Of a DNA stretch of 64,000 nt, positions 9,464 through 17,078 are shown piece after piece. The notes below the pieces were generated by a model that worked only from the letters and a program-made list of their open reading frames with translations, was not told the origin of the DNA and ran no database searches. Both the position numbers and the translations under genes were made by a program. The DNA comes from Acidicapsa acidisoli (lineage in GTDB: Bacteria; Acidobacteriota; Terriglobia; Terriglobales; Acidobacteriaceae), in assembly GCF_025685625.1 (NCBI RefSeq), contig NZ_JAGSYI010000001.1, positions 124,001 through 188,000 on the forward strand. The letters are read 5' to 3'. Each line of letters begins with the position of its first letter. The first letter of the stretch is position 1.

Positions 9464-9923
9464 TCGTCCATGCCGCCTTCCGGGAATACGTTCCGCTCGT
9501 ACAAGCCGGCTTCGAACGCATCGCGCGCTAGCATGTCCAGGGCAGCAAGACGCTCCTTGTCGCGTTTCTTGGCGAAATCCATGACATCACGAAGATAAAC
9601 GCGGCGCTGGTTGCCTATTCGATGGTGGGCCATCAGACCGCTCTCAAGCTGCTTGATGAAGAATGGACGCGATATCCCGAGAATGTCGGCAGCTCGCTGT
9701 GTCGTAATTGCCAGGTTATCCGGAATGAGCGTAACGGTCTGGCCGTGGCACATAAACCCAACTGCCGTTCTGAGGACCTCAACTACAGTGCCGGGAAGTT
9801 CGATCCGGTCCCTGCAGGGCTGATCAGTGCAGGCACACCTCGACGCAACAGTTTCTCCAAGTCCTGCACCTGTTGCTGCTCTGTCTTCGGGAGCGGGATC
9901 GGCTTCTTCGCTGCAATGGCCAT
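9460..9923 (-). pseudogene. Excisionase-fold (MerR/Xis) antitoxin, frameshifted
   Basis: The protein would start MAIAAKKPIPLPKTEQQQVQ at 9923, run into a conserved region (LEKLLRRGVPALISPAG), shift frame, and continue with DRIELPGTVVEVLRTAVGF. The helix-turn-helix LAITTQRAADILGISRPFFI and a C-terminal helix DKERLAALDMLARDAFEAG follow. The two parts are in different frames, and the break lies at a GGG run (plus-strand 9810-9812); adding one G restores a normal protein of about 154 residues. The family is the PIN-associated antitoxin with a DNA-binding excisionase fold. A sequencing error is possible, but the truncated toxin beside it argues for real decay. Confidence 0.75.
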
Positions 9924-10136
9924 AATGCCCCAGACTAGCAGGTAGTCGAAATACTCGCAATACGCGCAATAGTCAAGAGGACACTTAGCTGTCACGAGAG
10001 CCAGAAAGAGCGCGATGAGCCGAGAAAATCTTGCGGACAGTTGCGGAGCATTTAAGCTGTTCGTTAATGTTGTTAGGATTCTTACCGATGCATTCTGGTT
10101 CTCAGCAGTGCGTTAATGTTGCGAGTTGATTGGTTA

Positions 10137-10181
10137 CTTTCACGGCGATAACACGGGTTCAAATCCCGTCGGGGACGCCAA
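10137..10181 (+). repeat. tRNA-Glu(UUC) 3'-half fragment, left copy of a 45-bp direct repeat
   Basis: The sequence begins with the anticodon loop CTTTCAC, continues through a variable loop TAAC and a T-arm ACGGG-TTCAAAT-CCCGT, and ends with acceptor strand CGGGGAC, discriminator G and CCA. This equals the 3' half of bacterial tRNA-Glu with anticodon UUC. The upstream bases cannot pair as a D-arm or 5' acceptor, so it is not a functional tRNA gene. A second copy at 60901-60945, same orientation, differs at one base. Such duplicated tRNA 3' ends are typical attL/attR sites of integrative elements. Confidence 0.8.
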
Positions 10182-10302
10182 TAACATCAAGTACTTAGCG
10201 GTTTTTCCGGTTATTTCCGGGGAGCATTTAAGCGCTCCTTTCAGACGTAGATGGCGATACCGGCGTTCTAACCATCTCAACAACCTTCTGTTGCGCCGCC
10301 CG

Positions 10303-10469
10303 TTTTGCATCGAACCGCCATACTTGACGATGATGGGCGGCAGGCCAAACGGAACAAATCGAATCGTAAGGCCCGCAGTGAGAGTGGCAACCAATAGCTC
10401 AATCGAAAGTGCAATTGGGCGGGAACGTCGGATGGACTTTTCGCTCGCTGAATTGGCAATCTGTTGCAT
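10303..10469 (-). pseudogene. DUF2809-like membrane protein, truncated N-terminus
   Basis: The start ATG overlaps the stop of the next gene (TGATG), so it was translationally coupled. About 50 residues fit the start of DUF2809 proteins: a hydrophobic helix (ALSIELLVATLTAGLTIRF), then VPFGLPPIIVKYGGSM. After that point the frame stays open but turns into Arg-rich sequence with no family character, so the remaining two or three membrane helices are lost. The breakpoint is about 125 bases from the tRNA-Glu fragment and may mark an integration or deletion scar. Family call is from the motif only. Confidence 0.5.
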
Positions 10470-10969
10470 CAGGCTTGTTCTCGTTCGAGCGCTTGGATGG
10501 ACTGCCTGCAAAGAAAGAGCGGCACACTTCCGAAAATTCCAAAACTGCAGTCGATAAGGCGCCATGGAAAAGGAATGCCACGGATGGCACCAGCGATAAG
10601 GGCAAGCGGGACGACTCCAGCGCAAGCGATCAGCCCGAACGTGATCACCCACTTGTTGCGGACTGGGTCGATGTAGGGACCAACGAATGCAATTGCGATC
10701 ACTAGATGTGCGAATGCGAGCCAGTCGGTGCCGTAAGCGAGAAATGGATAGTAACCGTTTGTAACGCGGAGAGCGTTATTGACGCGTTCAATCCACGGAA
10801 GTAGCCCGGTGAATTCGGAGATCGGTCGTAACCAACCTCCATGAAGGACGGATACGAGCCAGCCCATCTCCATTTCGAGAGGAAAAGCCGTGATGCCACT
10901 GAGGACTAGGCCGATGATGAAGACGGCGAGCCAGAAGCGAACGCGACGAAGATGATCGGATTGCGTCAT
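10469..10969 (-). CDS. Hypothetical four-helix membrane protein
   Basis: The 166-residue protein has four predicted membrane segments: near residues 11-30 (FWLAVFIIGLVLSGITAFPL), 80-100 (WLAFAHLVIAIAFVGPYIDP), 105-126 and 133-152. No catalytic motif is visible and I do not recognise a named family, though such small proteins are common in acidobacteria. It starts with ATG at 10969 and is coupled through TGATG to a truncated DUF2809-like gene, so both probably once acted together in the membrane. Confidence 0.6.
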   Translation of the reverse strand: MTQSDHLRRVRFWLAVFIIGLVLSGITAFPLEMEMGWLVSVLHGGWLRPISEFTGLLPWIERVNNALRVTNGYYPFLAYGTDWLAFAHLVIAIAFVGPYIDPVRNKWVITFGLIACAGVVPLALIAGAIRGIPFPWRLIDCSFGIFGSVPLFLCRQSIQALEREQA

Positions 10970-11436
10970 GAATATGAACAGAGTAGATAGTTAGGGCCAG
11001 AACGTCGACCCGGCTGCCGGGAGGGACGGCGATCAATCCTGCGTTCCTTAAAGGTGATCATGGGACACTGCCCATGAATTCGGATACTATCTGAGGTTGT
11101 AAGCCTGCAAGTGGTTTAAGCGCATTTGTCCGAGATGCCGGTTTTGCAGCCAAGTGGATTGGATTTGTAAACACTAACCAACATGTCGGTATCTATACGA
11201 ACCCATGAGCGAATCGACGATTGAGAGCTCCTGGCGAACCAACTGACAAAAAGATCACTTGGCCAACAGGCCGGTGATGCATCGAGAACAAGTCCTGAGG
11301 CAATCCGCATGCTTCCGGCCCTGATTGCCGCGCCACAACGGAGCGCGGCTCGCGCTCCTGCGCACCTTGTGGTCGACACTCTCGTCGTCTTGGTCCAGAG
11401 ATCAAGGGAACAAAATCAGAAATCGCAGAATTCTCC
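10970..11436. other. Non-coding stretch
   Basis: Between the membrane protein gene and the ArsR promoter I see no convincing gene. The short frames here have no family character or ribosome site. A GC-rich inverted sequence near 11338-11360 (GAGCGCGGCTCGCGCTC) could form a small hairpin without a T-tract. Confidence 0.4.
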
Positions 11437-11464
11437 TTGACATCGACAGAACATCCACTACCAT
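11437..11464 (+). promoter_or_regulatory. Probable sigma-70 promoter of the arsR-type gene
   Basis: A perfect TTGACA box (11437-11442) is followed after 16 bases by TACCAT (11459-11464), which shares four of six bases with the -10 consensus. The GTG start of the regulator lies seven bases further, so the message would be nearly leaderless. An ArsR-type repressor often binds its own promoter, but no clear palindrome is visible here. Confidence 0.4.
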
Positions 11465-11470
11465 TCGGTT

Positions 11471-11818
11471 GTGGATAGATTGAGTACAACATTTGCGGCT
11501 TTGTCTGATCCAACCCGCCGGGCCATGATCGAGCGGCTCTCCCATGGGCCTGCCTCTGTGCATGGATTGACGGAACCGTTCGCCCTCTCGCAGCAGATGA
11601 TTTCAAAACATATTGCCTACCTGGTGCGGGCGCGGATTGTGATCAAGACGAAGCGTGGACGAGAGAGTGTGTGCACGCTTAGGCCAGAGGCGATCAAGAC
11701 AGTCAGCGACTGGGCGATTAGCTATCGCCGATTCTGGGAAGAGAGCTTCGACAAATTGGATGTAGTTGTCAATCAAATGAAGAAAGAGGAGGTCAGAGAT
11801 GACAGAAAACACGGTTAG
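11471..11818 (+). CDS. ArsR-family winged-helix regulator
   Basis: The 115-residue protein has the ArsR/SmtB fold: FAALSDPTRRAMIERLSHGP at the start, the recognition helix LSQQMISKHIAYLVRARIV and the wing KTKRGRESVCTL. The metal-binding cysteine motifs of the ArsR and SmtB sensors are absent, which matches the subgroup paired with SRPBCC proteins. The GTG at 11471 is chosen because it gives the conserved N-terminus. Its end overlaps the SRPBCC gene by 20 bases, so the two are co-translated. It probably represses its own operon in response to an unknown ligand. Confidence 0.88.
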   Translation: MDRLSTTFAALSDPTRRAMIERLSHGPASVHGLTEPFALSQQMISKHIAYLVRARIVIKTKRGRESVCTLRPEAIKTVSDWAISYRRFWEESFDKLDVVVNQMKKEEVRDDRKHG

Positions 11819-12308
11819 CGAAATTGAGCGGATGGTTGTCACAAGAGTTTTTGATGCCCCACGCGAGCTGGTTTGGAAGGCGTGGACAGACCCGAAGTAC
11901 ATCATGCAGTGGTGGGGACCGAATGGCTTTACTGCGCCCGTTTGTCAGATGGATTTTCGCGTTGGAGGAAAATTTCTCTGCTGCATGAAGGCTCCAGATG
12001 GGCAGGAGTTCTGGAATGCGGTTGAATACTACGAGATTGTTCCGTACGAGAAGATCGTTTCCTTGATGTACTTTTCCGACTCGAAGGGAAGCAGGGTTGA
12101 CCCTGCGCAATTAGGAATCGAACATGAGGCCATAGACGGTGCGTTCGACGTGACCACCTTTGAGGATCTCGGAAACGGCCAGACGAAACTCACCTTCATT
12201 GGAAATGAACCCATGGAGAGCGCGAAAAATAGCGGCCAGATGGAGGGCTGGATTCAGATACTCGATAAAGTTGCCGCAGTTGTTGCGGGGCTAGTGCAGG
12301 CGAACTAA
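11799..12308 (+). CDS. SRPBCC (AHSA1-like) ligand-binding protein
   Basis: The 169-residue protein starts with the typical block MVVTRVFDAPRELVWKAWTD followed by QWWGPNGFTAP and RVGGKF, and ends with a helix QMEGWIQILDKVAAVV. This is the helix-grip fold of the START/Bet v1 superfamily (AHSA1 branch), which binds hydrophobic ligands. It overlaps the ArsR gene, an arrangement seen widely in bacteria; the pair is thought to sense or handle a small molecule. No catalytic residues can be named. Confidence 0.85.
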   Translation: MTENTVSEIERMVVTRVFDAPRELVWKAWTDPKYIMQWWGPNGFTAPVCQMDFRVGGKFLCCMKAPDGQEFWNAVEYYEIVPYEKIVSLMYFSDSKGSRVDPAQLGIEHEAIDGAFDVTTFEDLGNGQTKLTFIGNEPMESAKNSGQMEGWIQILDKVAAVVAGLVQAN

Positions 12309-12710
12309 GAAGTCGAAGTTTTGAAGATCATTATGCGCGAGATACAGTCAAGTGCGGCAGCGAAGGCTTAGTTGAAACAGCCTTCCCGTCCCTTGGCTGT
12401 ACCGTCGCGTTTCCGGACACAGGTTGGCTTTAGCCCGCCGCATTGATCCAACATAAACCTGGTCGATCTGCGTTCATTGGTGCCGAGAAACGCGCTTCTT
12501 GTCACTTGGCCGTAAATTCGGCTGTTCGTACAAATGAAGCCCGTAGACGACTGACTGATTTGCCTATTCCCTCGCCAACCAGCCCGAAAGCTAACGAGGG
12601 GGACGCTAGAGGACCTCTGCCGTTCGGTTTGTAGCCCTAATAAGAAGGAAGAAAATCGATTTGGAGGAACGAATCATAATCTGCTAATTAGATTCGCTGC
12701 CAATGAGCTT
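12309..12710. other. Non-coding stretch
   Basis: This stretch between the SRPBCC gene and the convergent DinB gene holds no supported gene. One short plus-strand frame (12443-12634) lacks a ribosome site and family character. No strong terminator hairpin was found. Confidence 0.4.
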
Positions 12711-13304
12711 CTACTTCGCGCTTGCCGGCGGCACAATGCCGTTCATCCGCAGATATTCCACCATTTGGCCGTAGTGGTCATTCCCATGTGCGGCTGCAAA
12801 AGCGGCGATCGTCGTCCTTGTACTGAAGCCGTCAATCGGCTTAATGGCTACAAACGCATTTTCTGCCGTAATAGTCGCTATGGCCTTGTGCGCATAGACG
12901 AACGATGCTTCCAATGCAGCCACCGCTTCGTCTCTAGTCGTAATTGACCCGATCGCCTTTACGTCGCGGTCAGGTTTAATGCCGCTCCAGCCGAAGAAGA
13001 AGTAATTCGCCTGCGCCAGGTGCGTCACCTGTGCCACAAAGGTGCGTACGGTGTCGAATTGCGTAGTTTGGCCCGAGGCGAAGATGCCTTGCGCTGGTGC
13101 GAAACTGTATTTATCAGCGGGCATCGCCTTTGCCGCCCCCACTACCTGGACTTCCATCAAGGACAGCAATCCGTCCACCGCTTTCGCGGGATCTTCCTTT
13201 GTACCCACCGGCGGTGACGGCGGTGGTCCGCTCATCTGTGAGTGCATCTGCACTCCACTACTCGAGATCACAGCAGCTGCAAGAACCAGAGTGAGAATTC
13301 GCAT
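12711..13304 (-). CDS. Exported DinB-superfamily protein
   Basis: This 197-residue protein begins with a signal peptide (MRILTLVLAAAVISSSGVQM), a proline-rich linker, and then a four-helix bundle. Histidines expected of the DinB metal site are visible in THLAQANYFFFG (first His) and near the end in AAHGNDHYGQMVEYLR. DinB-like proteins bind a divalent metal and some are thiol transferases, while many exported acidobacterial ones have no known role. Transcription starts on the minus strand from 13304; it is separated from the HAF gene upstream by about 190 bases. Confidence 0.82.
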   Translation of the reverse strand: MRILTLVLAAAVISSSGVQMHSQMSGPPPSPPVGTKEDPAKAVDGLLSLMEVQVVGAAKAMPADKYSFAPAQGIFASGQTTQFDTVRTFVAQVTHLAQANYFFFGWSGIKPDRDVKAIGSITTRDEAVAALEASFVYAHKAIATITAENAFVAIKPIDGFSTRTTIAAFAAAHGNDHYGQMVEYLRMNGIVPPASAK

Positions 13305-13498
13305 TGTTTATCCTCGATCCAAGTTTGTTTAAAGGCGGCTCCAGCATAACAGCCCTTCCCAACTGTCGTCTGATGTGGTGCATCCTGGGTCACTCGGTAT
13401 CTGACGTGACCCAGGATCTTCTGCATAACCTCGAGTCTTGGCTTTCACACAACATACGGTTGGAATTACATGGTGTCGGAACTCCGAAAAAGCCCACT

Positions 13499-14779
13499 TT
13501 ATCTCCCGAATGGGCCGGGGCCGAATCTCTGCGAAGAGTGGCAGGCATTCGCGGGCACAGTGGAATGCGGGTGTGTACGTGCGAAATCTGCAACCGACTC
13601 GCCGATCTCCTCCCTTGCAGGGGTTAATAGAATGGCGTGGATCTTGCCCGTATCCGGCCCGGTGAGCACCGTTGCCATACCCGAGATTTGTCCGCGCTCG
13701 TTGATATTGCTGGCCGCGATGATGAAGAGGTTGGAATCCCTGTGAATGAGCGTGTTCAGGTCGGTCATCACATTGTCCTGCCAGATGAAGCCACGGGACC
13801 AGCCGACGGAGTTGAAGGTGCTTCCCACCACCTGGCCCCGGTTGTTGATGCCTGTAGCAAAAGCGGCGCCATCTCCCGGCAGAATGCCGAGGCTTGTGAC
13901 TGCGCCGCGTGCGCCGTTCTGCCAAAGAGAGGCAACGATGGTTGTGCCGTCAGCGCTCGTGACATACCCAACAACTTGGCCGTGGTCATTAATGGCGTAG
14001 GCGTCATTTCCATCGTGTCCTAGGCCTGGAAGCTGGAAGGCTCTGTCGTTTTCCCACAATACGGCGTGGGTCGCTATGTTCGCGCAGGTTCCCGAGGAGC
14101 CTACGGCCTGGCCTTGATCGTTGATGCCTTGTACGAAACCGTCCGGGTCGCGATCCACCGTAGGAAGAGCTCGGACTTCGCCTCTTTCCCAAAATGCCGG
14201 CGATATGATCTTTCCGGGCTTGCTAGGCGGGCATCCGGAGTCCTGGACCGTCGTTTCCGAAATGCCTACTATTTGTCTGCGGTTATTGATCGCGCTGGCC
14301 TGCCCGTTATTTCCGCCCAGCGTCGGGAGAGCCATCATGTGGCCGTCTCGCCAAAGAAACGGACGACACGTGAGGTGTGTGCCGAAGGCGCAAAAGTCTT
14401 CACCGTCTGGATCTGGAACAGATGTTTCGGCCAGACCGACAGCTTCCCCGCGATCGTTGATCCCGCCGTAGTTGGTCCAACTGTTCTTTCCTCCAAGCGT
14501 GCCGAGGTCGATGTTGAGTCCGTAGATGCCTATTACCGCGCGGCCACTTGCAATGGTCGTGGAGGTCGAAGTGATGGGCGGGTTTACAACCCCATCCATG
14601 TTCTCTGCCCAGCCCTGATTATTGAGTCCCATGACCATGCTGAAGTTGTCCGTGCTCTTGTTAAGGCCCAAATCGGTAATCTTGTAGCTGGTTTGAGCGA
14701 ATGCAGTGCTGGCGCAAGCCAGAACAATTGTCGTAATACACGGTATCCGGATATTGCACAACTGTCTTAGTGTGTTCAT
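13499..14779 (-). CDS. Exported HAF-repeat protein
   Basis: The mature protein follows a signal peptide (IPCITTIVLACASTAFA) and consists of repeated units built on the pattern 'D-L-G-x-L ... A-x-x-I-N-x-x-G-Q-V-V-G', for example YAINDHGQVVGYV and TGINNRGQVVGSTF. At least seven units are visible. These repeats define the HAF family of extracellular proteins and probably fold as a beta-propeller. The ATG at 14779 is preferred because GAGGAG lies eight bases upstream and the signal peptide follows directly; a frame extension to 14956 is arginine-rich and unlikely. The role is unknown, perhaps cell-surface binding. Confidence 0.85.
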   Translation of the reverse strand: MNTLRQLCNIRIPCITTIVLACASTAFAQTSYKITDLGLNKSTDNFSMVMGLNNQGWAENMDGVVNPPITSTSTTIASGRAVIGIYGLNIDLGTLGGKNSWTNYGGINDRGEAVGLAETSVPDPDGEDFCAFGTHLTCRPFLWRDGHMMALPTLGGNNGQASAINNRRQIVGISETTVQDSGCPPSKPGKIISPAFWERGEVRALPTVDRDPDGFVQGINDQGQAVGSSGTCANIATHAVLWENDRAFQLPGLGHDGNDAYAINDHGQVVGYVTSADGTTIVASLWQNGARGAVTSLGILPGDGAAFATGINNRGQVVGSTFNSVGWSRGFIWQDNVMTDLNTLIHRDSNLFIIAASNINERGQISGMATVLTGPDTGKIHAILLTPAREEIGESVADFARTHPHSTVPANACHSSQRFGPGPFGR

Positions 14780-15125
14780 GTCTCCTCTTTTCTCCATATG
14801 AAAGTCGCCGTGGCGAGATGACTGGCGATTTACGTCACGTATCACCCCACGCTCCAGCAGTTCAGGGCAGAATTGGCGCACAACTCCACAACATCTCCGC
14901 CGAGTGACAGCTAAGGGAGCATGTGGCGCTCCACGTTCATAACAATTACGTGACACAACAGGCCCAACATTTCAGATATCGAAGCAGAGTGGCAGACTAA
15001 CAACCTCTTGGGACGGGTCCAAAGCACCTGGAACGACCGTTTCTCCAACTTTCCATACACACACTGGCGAGAGATTACAAAATTCAAGAACACTGAGCCG
15101 CCAGAAGTCAGACAGATCATTTTTA

Positions 15126-15154
15126 TTGACTATAGAAATGGTTAACATACATAC
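15126..15154 (+). promoter_or_regulatory. Putative promoter of the TetR-type gene
   Basis: TTGACT at 15126-15131 resembles a -35 box, and a weak -10-like hexamer (TACATA, 15148-15153) follows after 16 bases. Transcription would begin about 15160, only a few bases before the ATG at 15163, which has no ribosome site. The message may therefore be leaderless. The -10 region lies inside the operator palindrome. Confidence 0.4.
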
Positions 15155-15169
15155 TTGTCGGTATGTTAA
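15142..15169 (+). promoter_or_regulatory. TetR-type operator palindrome over the start codon
   Basis: A perfect inverted repeat, TTAACATAC (15142-15150) and GTATGTTAA (15161-15169), with a 10-base spacer covers the start codon of the downstream TetR gene. A second, tighter pairing ACATAC-6-GTATGT uses the same right arm. ATAC-GTAT centred sites are typical for TetR/AcrR repressors. Position over the promoter and start implies strong autorepression. Confidence 0.75.
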
Positions 15170-15843
15170 GTGCCCACGAGAGGAAGCGAAGGGTCCGTGA
15201 TCCGGAGCGAACACGGGAACGCCTGCTGCAGGCTGCCTTTCGAGAGGTTCACAGATCAGGCTTCCAGAGTGCCGGCATCGATACAATTCTCGCCGCCACC
15301 AATGTCACCAAGGGAGCGCTCTATCATCACTTCGATAGCAAAGAAGCTCTTGGATATGCCGTCGTCGACGAAGTCATCGCAAAGATTGTTCGCGACAGGT
15401 GGTTGAGCCCTCTGCTTGGCAGAGGACAGCCAATTGACATCTTGATTAGCATTGTCCGGCGTATGTCTGTTCGGCCCAAAGACATTCGAACCGGTTGTCC
15501 ACTGCTCAATTTGGCGACGGAAATGTCTCCGGTGGACGAGCAATTCCGCAAGCGTTTGGAAAGGATTTTCCTTGCCTGGCAGGAAGGAGTAGCTGCGCTC
15601 TTGCGAAGAGGACAGTCCGAGGGAACAGTTCGCCGCGACCTGAATCCAGAGGAAAGTGCCAGTTTTCTGGTCGCCATGGTCGAGGGTTACGCCTCGTTGG
15701 CGAAGAATGCTCAAGATGCCAAGGTGTGGGAAGTGGGAATTAGAAACATCGTGGGGTGGTTGAGGTCTCTTCGCGCGCCGCGTCAATCTCCAAAAGGCGG
15801 ACGACCGATGTCGAAGAAGCGTGCTGTCCGGCGAGGGCGGTGA
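15163..15843 (+). CDS. TetR/AcrR-family repressor
   Basis: The 226-residue protein has an N-terminal helix-turn-helix (TRERLLQAAFREVHRSGFQ, then TNVTKGALYHHFDSKEALGY) and a C-terminal ligand domain with RTGCPLLNLATEMSP, which recalls the NemR/AcuR-like branch where a cysteine in this loop can sense electrophiles. An extended basic tail (SKKRAVRRGR) ends the protein. The start at 15163 lies in a perfect operator palindrome. No target gene adjoins on the same strand, so besides itself the regulated genes are unclear; the divergent HAF gene is about 380 bases away. Confidence 0.9.
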   Translation: MLSAHERKRRVRDPERTRERLLQAAFREVHRSGFQSAGIDTILAATNVTKGALYHHFDSKEALGYAVVDEVIAKIVRDRWLSPLLGRGQPIDILISIVRRMSVRPKDIRTGCPLLNLATEMSPVDEQFRKRLERIFLAWQEGVAALLRRGQSEGTVRRDLNPEESASFLVAMVEGYASLAKNAQDAKVWEVGIRNIVGWLRSLRAPRQSPKGGRPMSKKRAVRRGR

Positions 15844-16004
15844 TTTCAGTTTAGGGAACGCCATGAATCGAAGGAGATCGGCGATGGTACATTGTCTGAG
15901 TTTCGCCCTAATCCCAGAGCTCAGTTGAGTTCATGTAGAAGCAGCGCACGCACCATCCTCAATCGCGTAACGGAAATCGAAACGAAAGAACAAGGGGTTT
16001 CATC

Positions 16005-16622
16005 ATGAGCGCCCGCACAATTCAGGATCAGGCCGTTGCGTGTAAAACCTTTGTTCAGCAAGCTGCTCACGCAGATGCAATCGCTCCGGTTGGCGCACGG
16101 CGGGGGACCGCGATGTTCTCCACCAAAAGTAAAAGGGGCCACACTCCTGGAGCGACAGAGGACCAGTACTTCGAAGCTGTAGATACATCATTGCCTCCCG
16201 TCGTTCGAGTTGATGCGGCGAGCCTCATGCGAATCTCGCGGCAGTTGGAGACCATAGCGAAACGACAGGGGCCGCGAATCGCGTTCAAGGCAAAGGGCAC
16301 CATTTTACTGTTGAATCTATTCGACATTGTGGCAGTGCAAGCAGAAGGCAATTACGTCTCGCTGCAACATCGACCTCATCCCTATCTGGTGCACGAATCC
16401 CTCTCGTCCATGGCCAATAAGCTCAAACCCTACGGTTTTATTCGCATCCACCGATCTGTCGTCGTGAATATCTCGGCCGTTGAGGAGATCCAACCTCTAC
16501 CGACGGGGGAGTACAGACTGCTTGTAAGAGGCGGAAAGGAATACTTAGTAACGCGTACATACAAACACAACCTCAGAGATCTGGCTCAACTGTGGGTAGG
16601 AACAGAATGGCTTTGCGGATAA
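16005..16622 (+). CDS. LytTR-domain DNA-binding protein
   Basis: The 205-residue protein has an unstructured N-terminal 90 residues and a C-terminal LytTR domain from about residue 98. The family pattern is clear: LFDIVAVQAEGNYVSLQH, the later FIRIHRSVVVNISAVEEIQP, and LVTRTYKHNLRDL. LytTR domains bind DNA as transcription factors, usually joined to a response-regulator receiver; no receiver is present here. A stand-alone LytTR may act with a membrane partner, but none is adjacent. A ribosome site AAGGGG precedes the ATG. Confidence 0.87.
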   Translation: MSARTIQDQAVACKTFVQQAAHADAIAPVGARRGTAMFSTKSKRGHTPGATEDQYFEAVDTSLPPVVRVDAASLMRISRQLETIAKRQGPRIAFKAKGTILLLNLFDIVAVQAEGNYVSLQHRPHPYLVHESLSSMANKLKPYGFIRIHRSVVVNISAVEEIQPLPTGEYRLLVRGGKEYLVTRTYKHNLRDLAQLWVGTEWLCG

Positions 16623-16707
16623 CAGGAGGCTTAGGTTGCGTCAATAAACGGGCTCTGGTGCAAATAACTGCTACAGCCGAATGTCGAGGATAAAGTGATG
16701 TTGTGTT

Positions 16708-17078
16708 TTATGCGGCGAGCACGGCATTCCAGATCGCAAGCACAGCTTGGCCTTTAATTTTCAGCCGATTTCGAGCGAATTGATCTTTGTGAATGCGACG
16801 GAGTAGCTCCACGCCAGCGATCGTGATAACGGCAGATTCAAAGTTCGTGAAGCCAAGCATAGGTTGAGTCCTGAACTTGACCCCACGGTGATCTTGCTCG
16901 ATCAAGTTGTTCAGATACTTTGAAGAGCGTAGCTTCGTGCCCTTGGGCAACAGACTGTCTGTACGCATTTCGCGAACGGCGCGATGCGAAGCCACATAGC
17001 CATCGAGGGTGATCGTAAGATGCGGCTGCCCCTCATGCCTGATTGCCTTCTTGAAGAAGGCCTTGGCCGCCGATGCTT
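16708..17078 (-). mobile_element. IS6-family transposase, 3' remnant
   Basis: The frame encodes the end of an IS6-type DDE transposase: HLTITLDGYVASHRAVREMR, then SSKYLNNLIEQDHRGVKFRT with the catalytic glutamate region, PMLGFTNFESAVITIAGVEL and a final basic helix. Roughly the first 100 residues with the helix-turn-helix and the first catalytic Asp are missing; the preserved part begins exactly at the stop codon of the neighbouring 889-residue gene. No terminal inverted repeat is visible at either side. It is a dead remnant that marks a past insertion and deletion. Confidence 0.8.

Noticed and set aside
10137-10181. Complete tRNA-Glu gene
   Set aside because: No 5' acceptor strand, D-arm or anticodon 5' stem can be found upstream; only the 3' half is present. 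The same holds for 60901-60945.
10126-10652. Overlapping frames of 143 and 170 codons on both strands
   Set aside because: The plus-strand frame reads through the tRNA-Glu fragment. On the minus strand only the first 50 or so codons have protein character (the DUF2809-like start); the rest is chance open frame.
13637-14770. Plus-strand frames of 128 and 234 codons
   Set aside because: They lie opposite the HAF-repeat gene, whose repeats and signal peptide are unambiguous.
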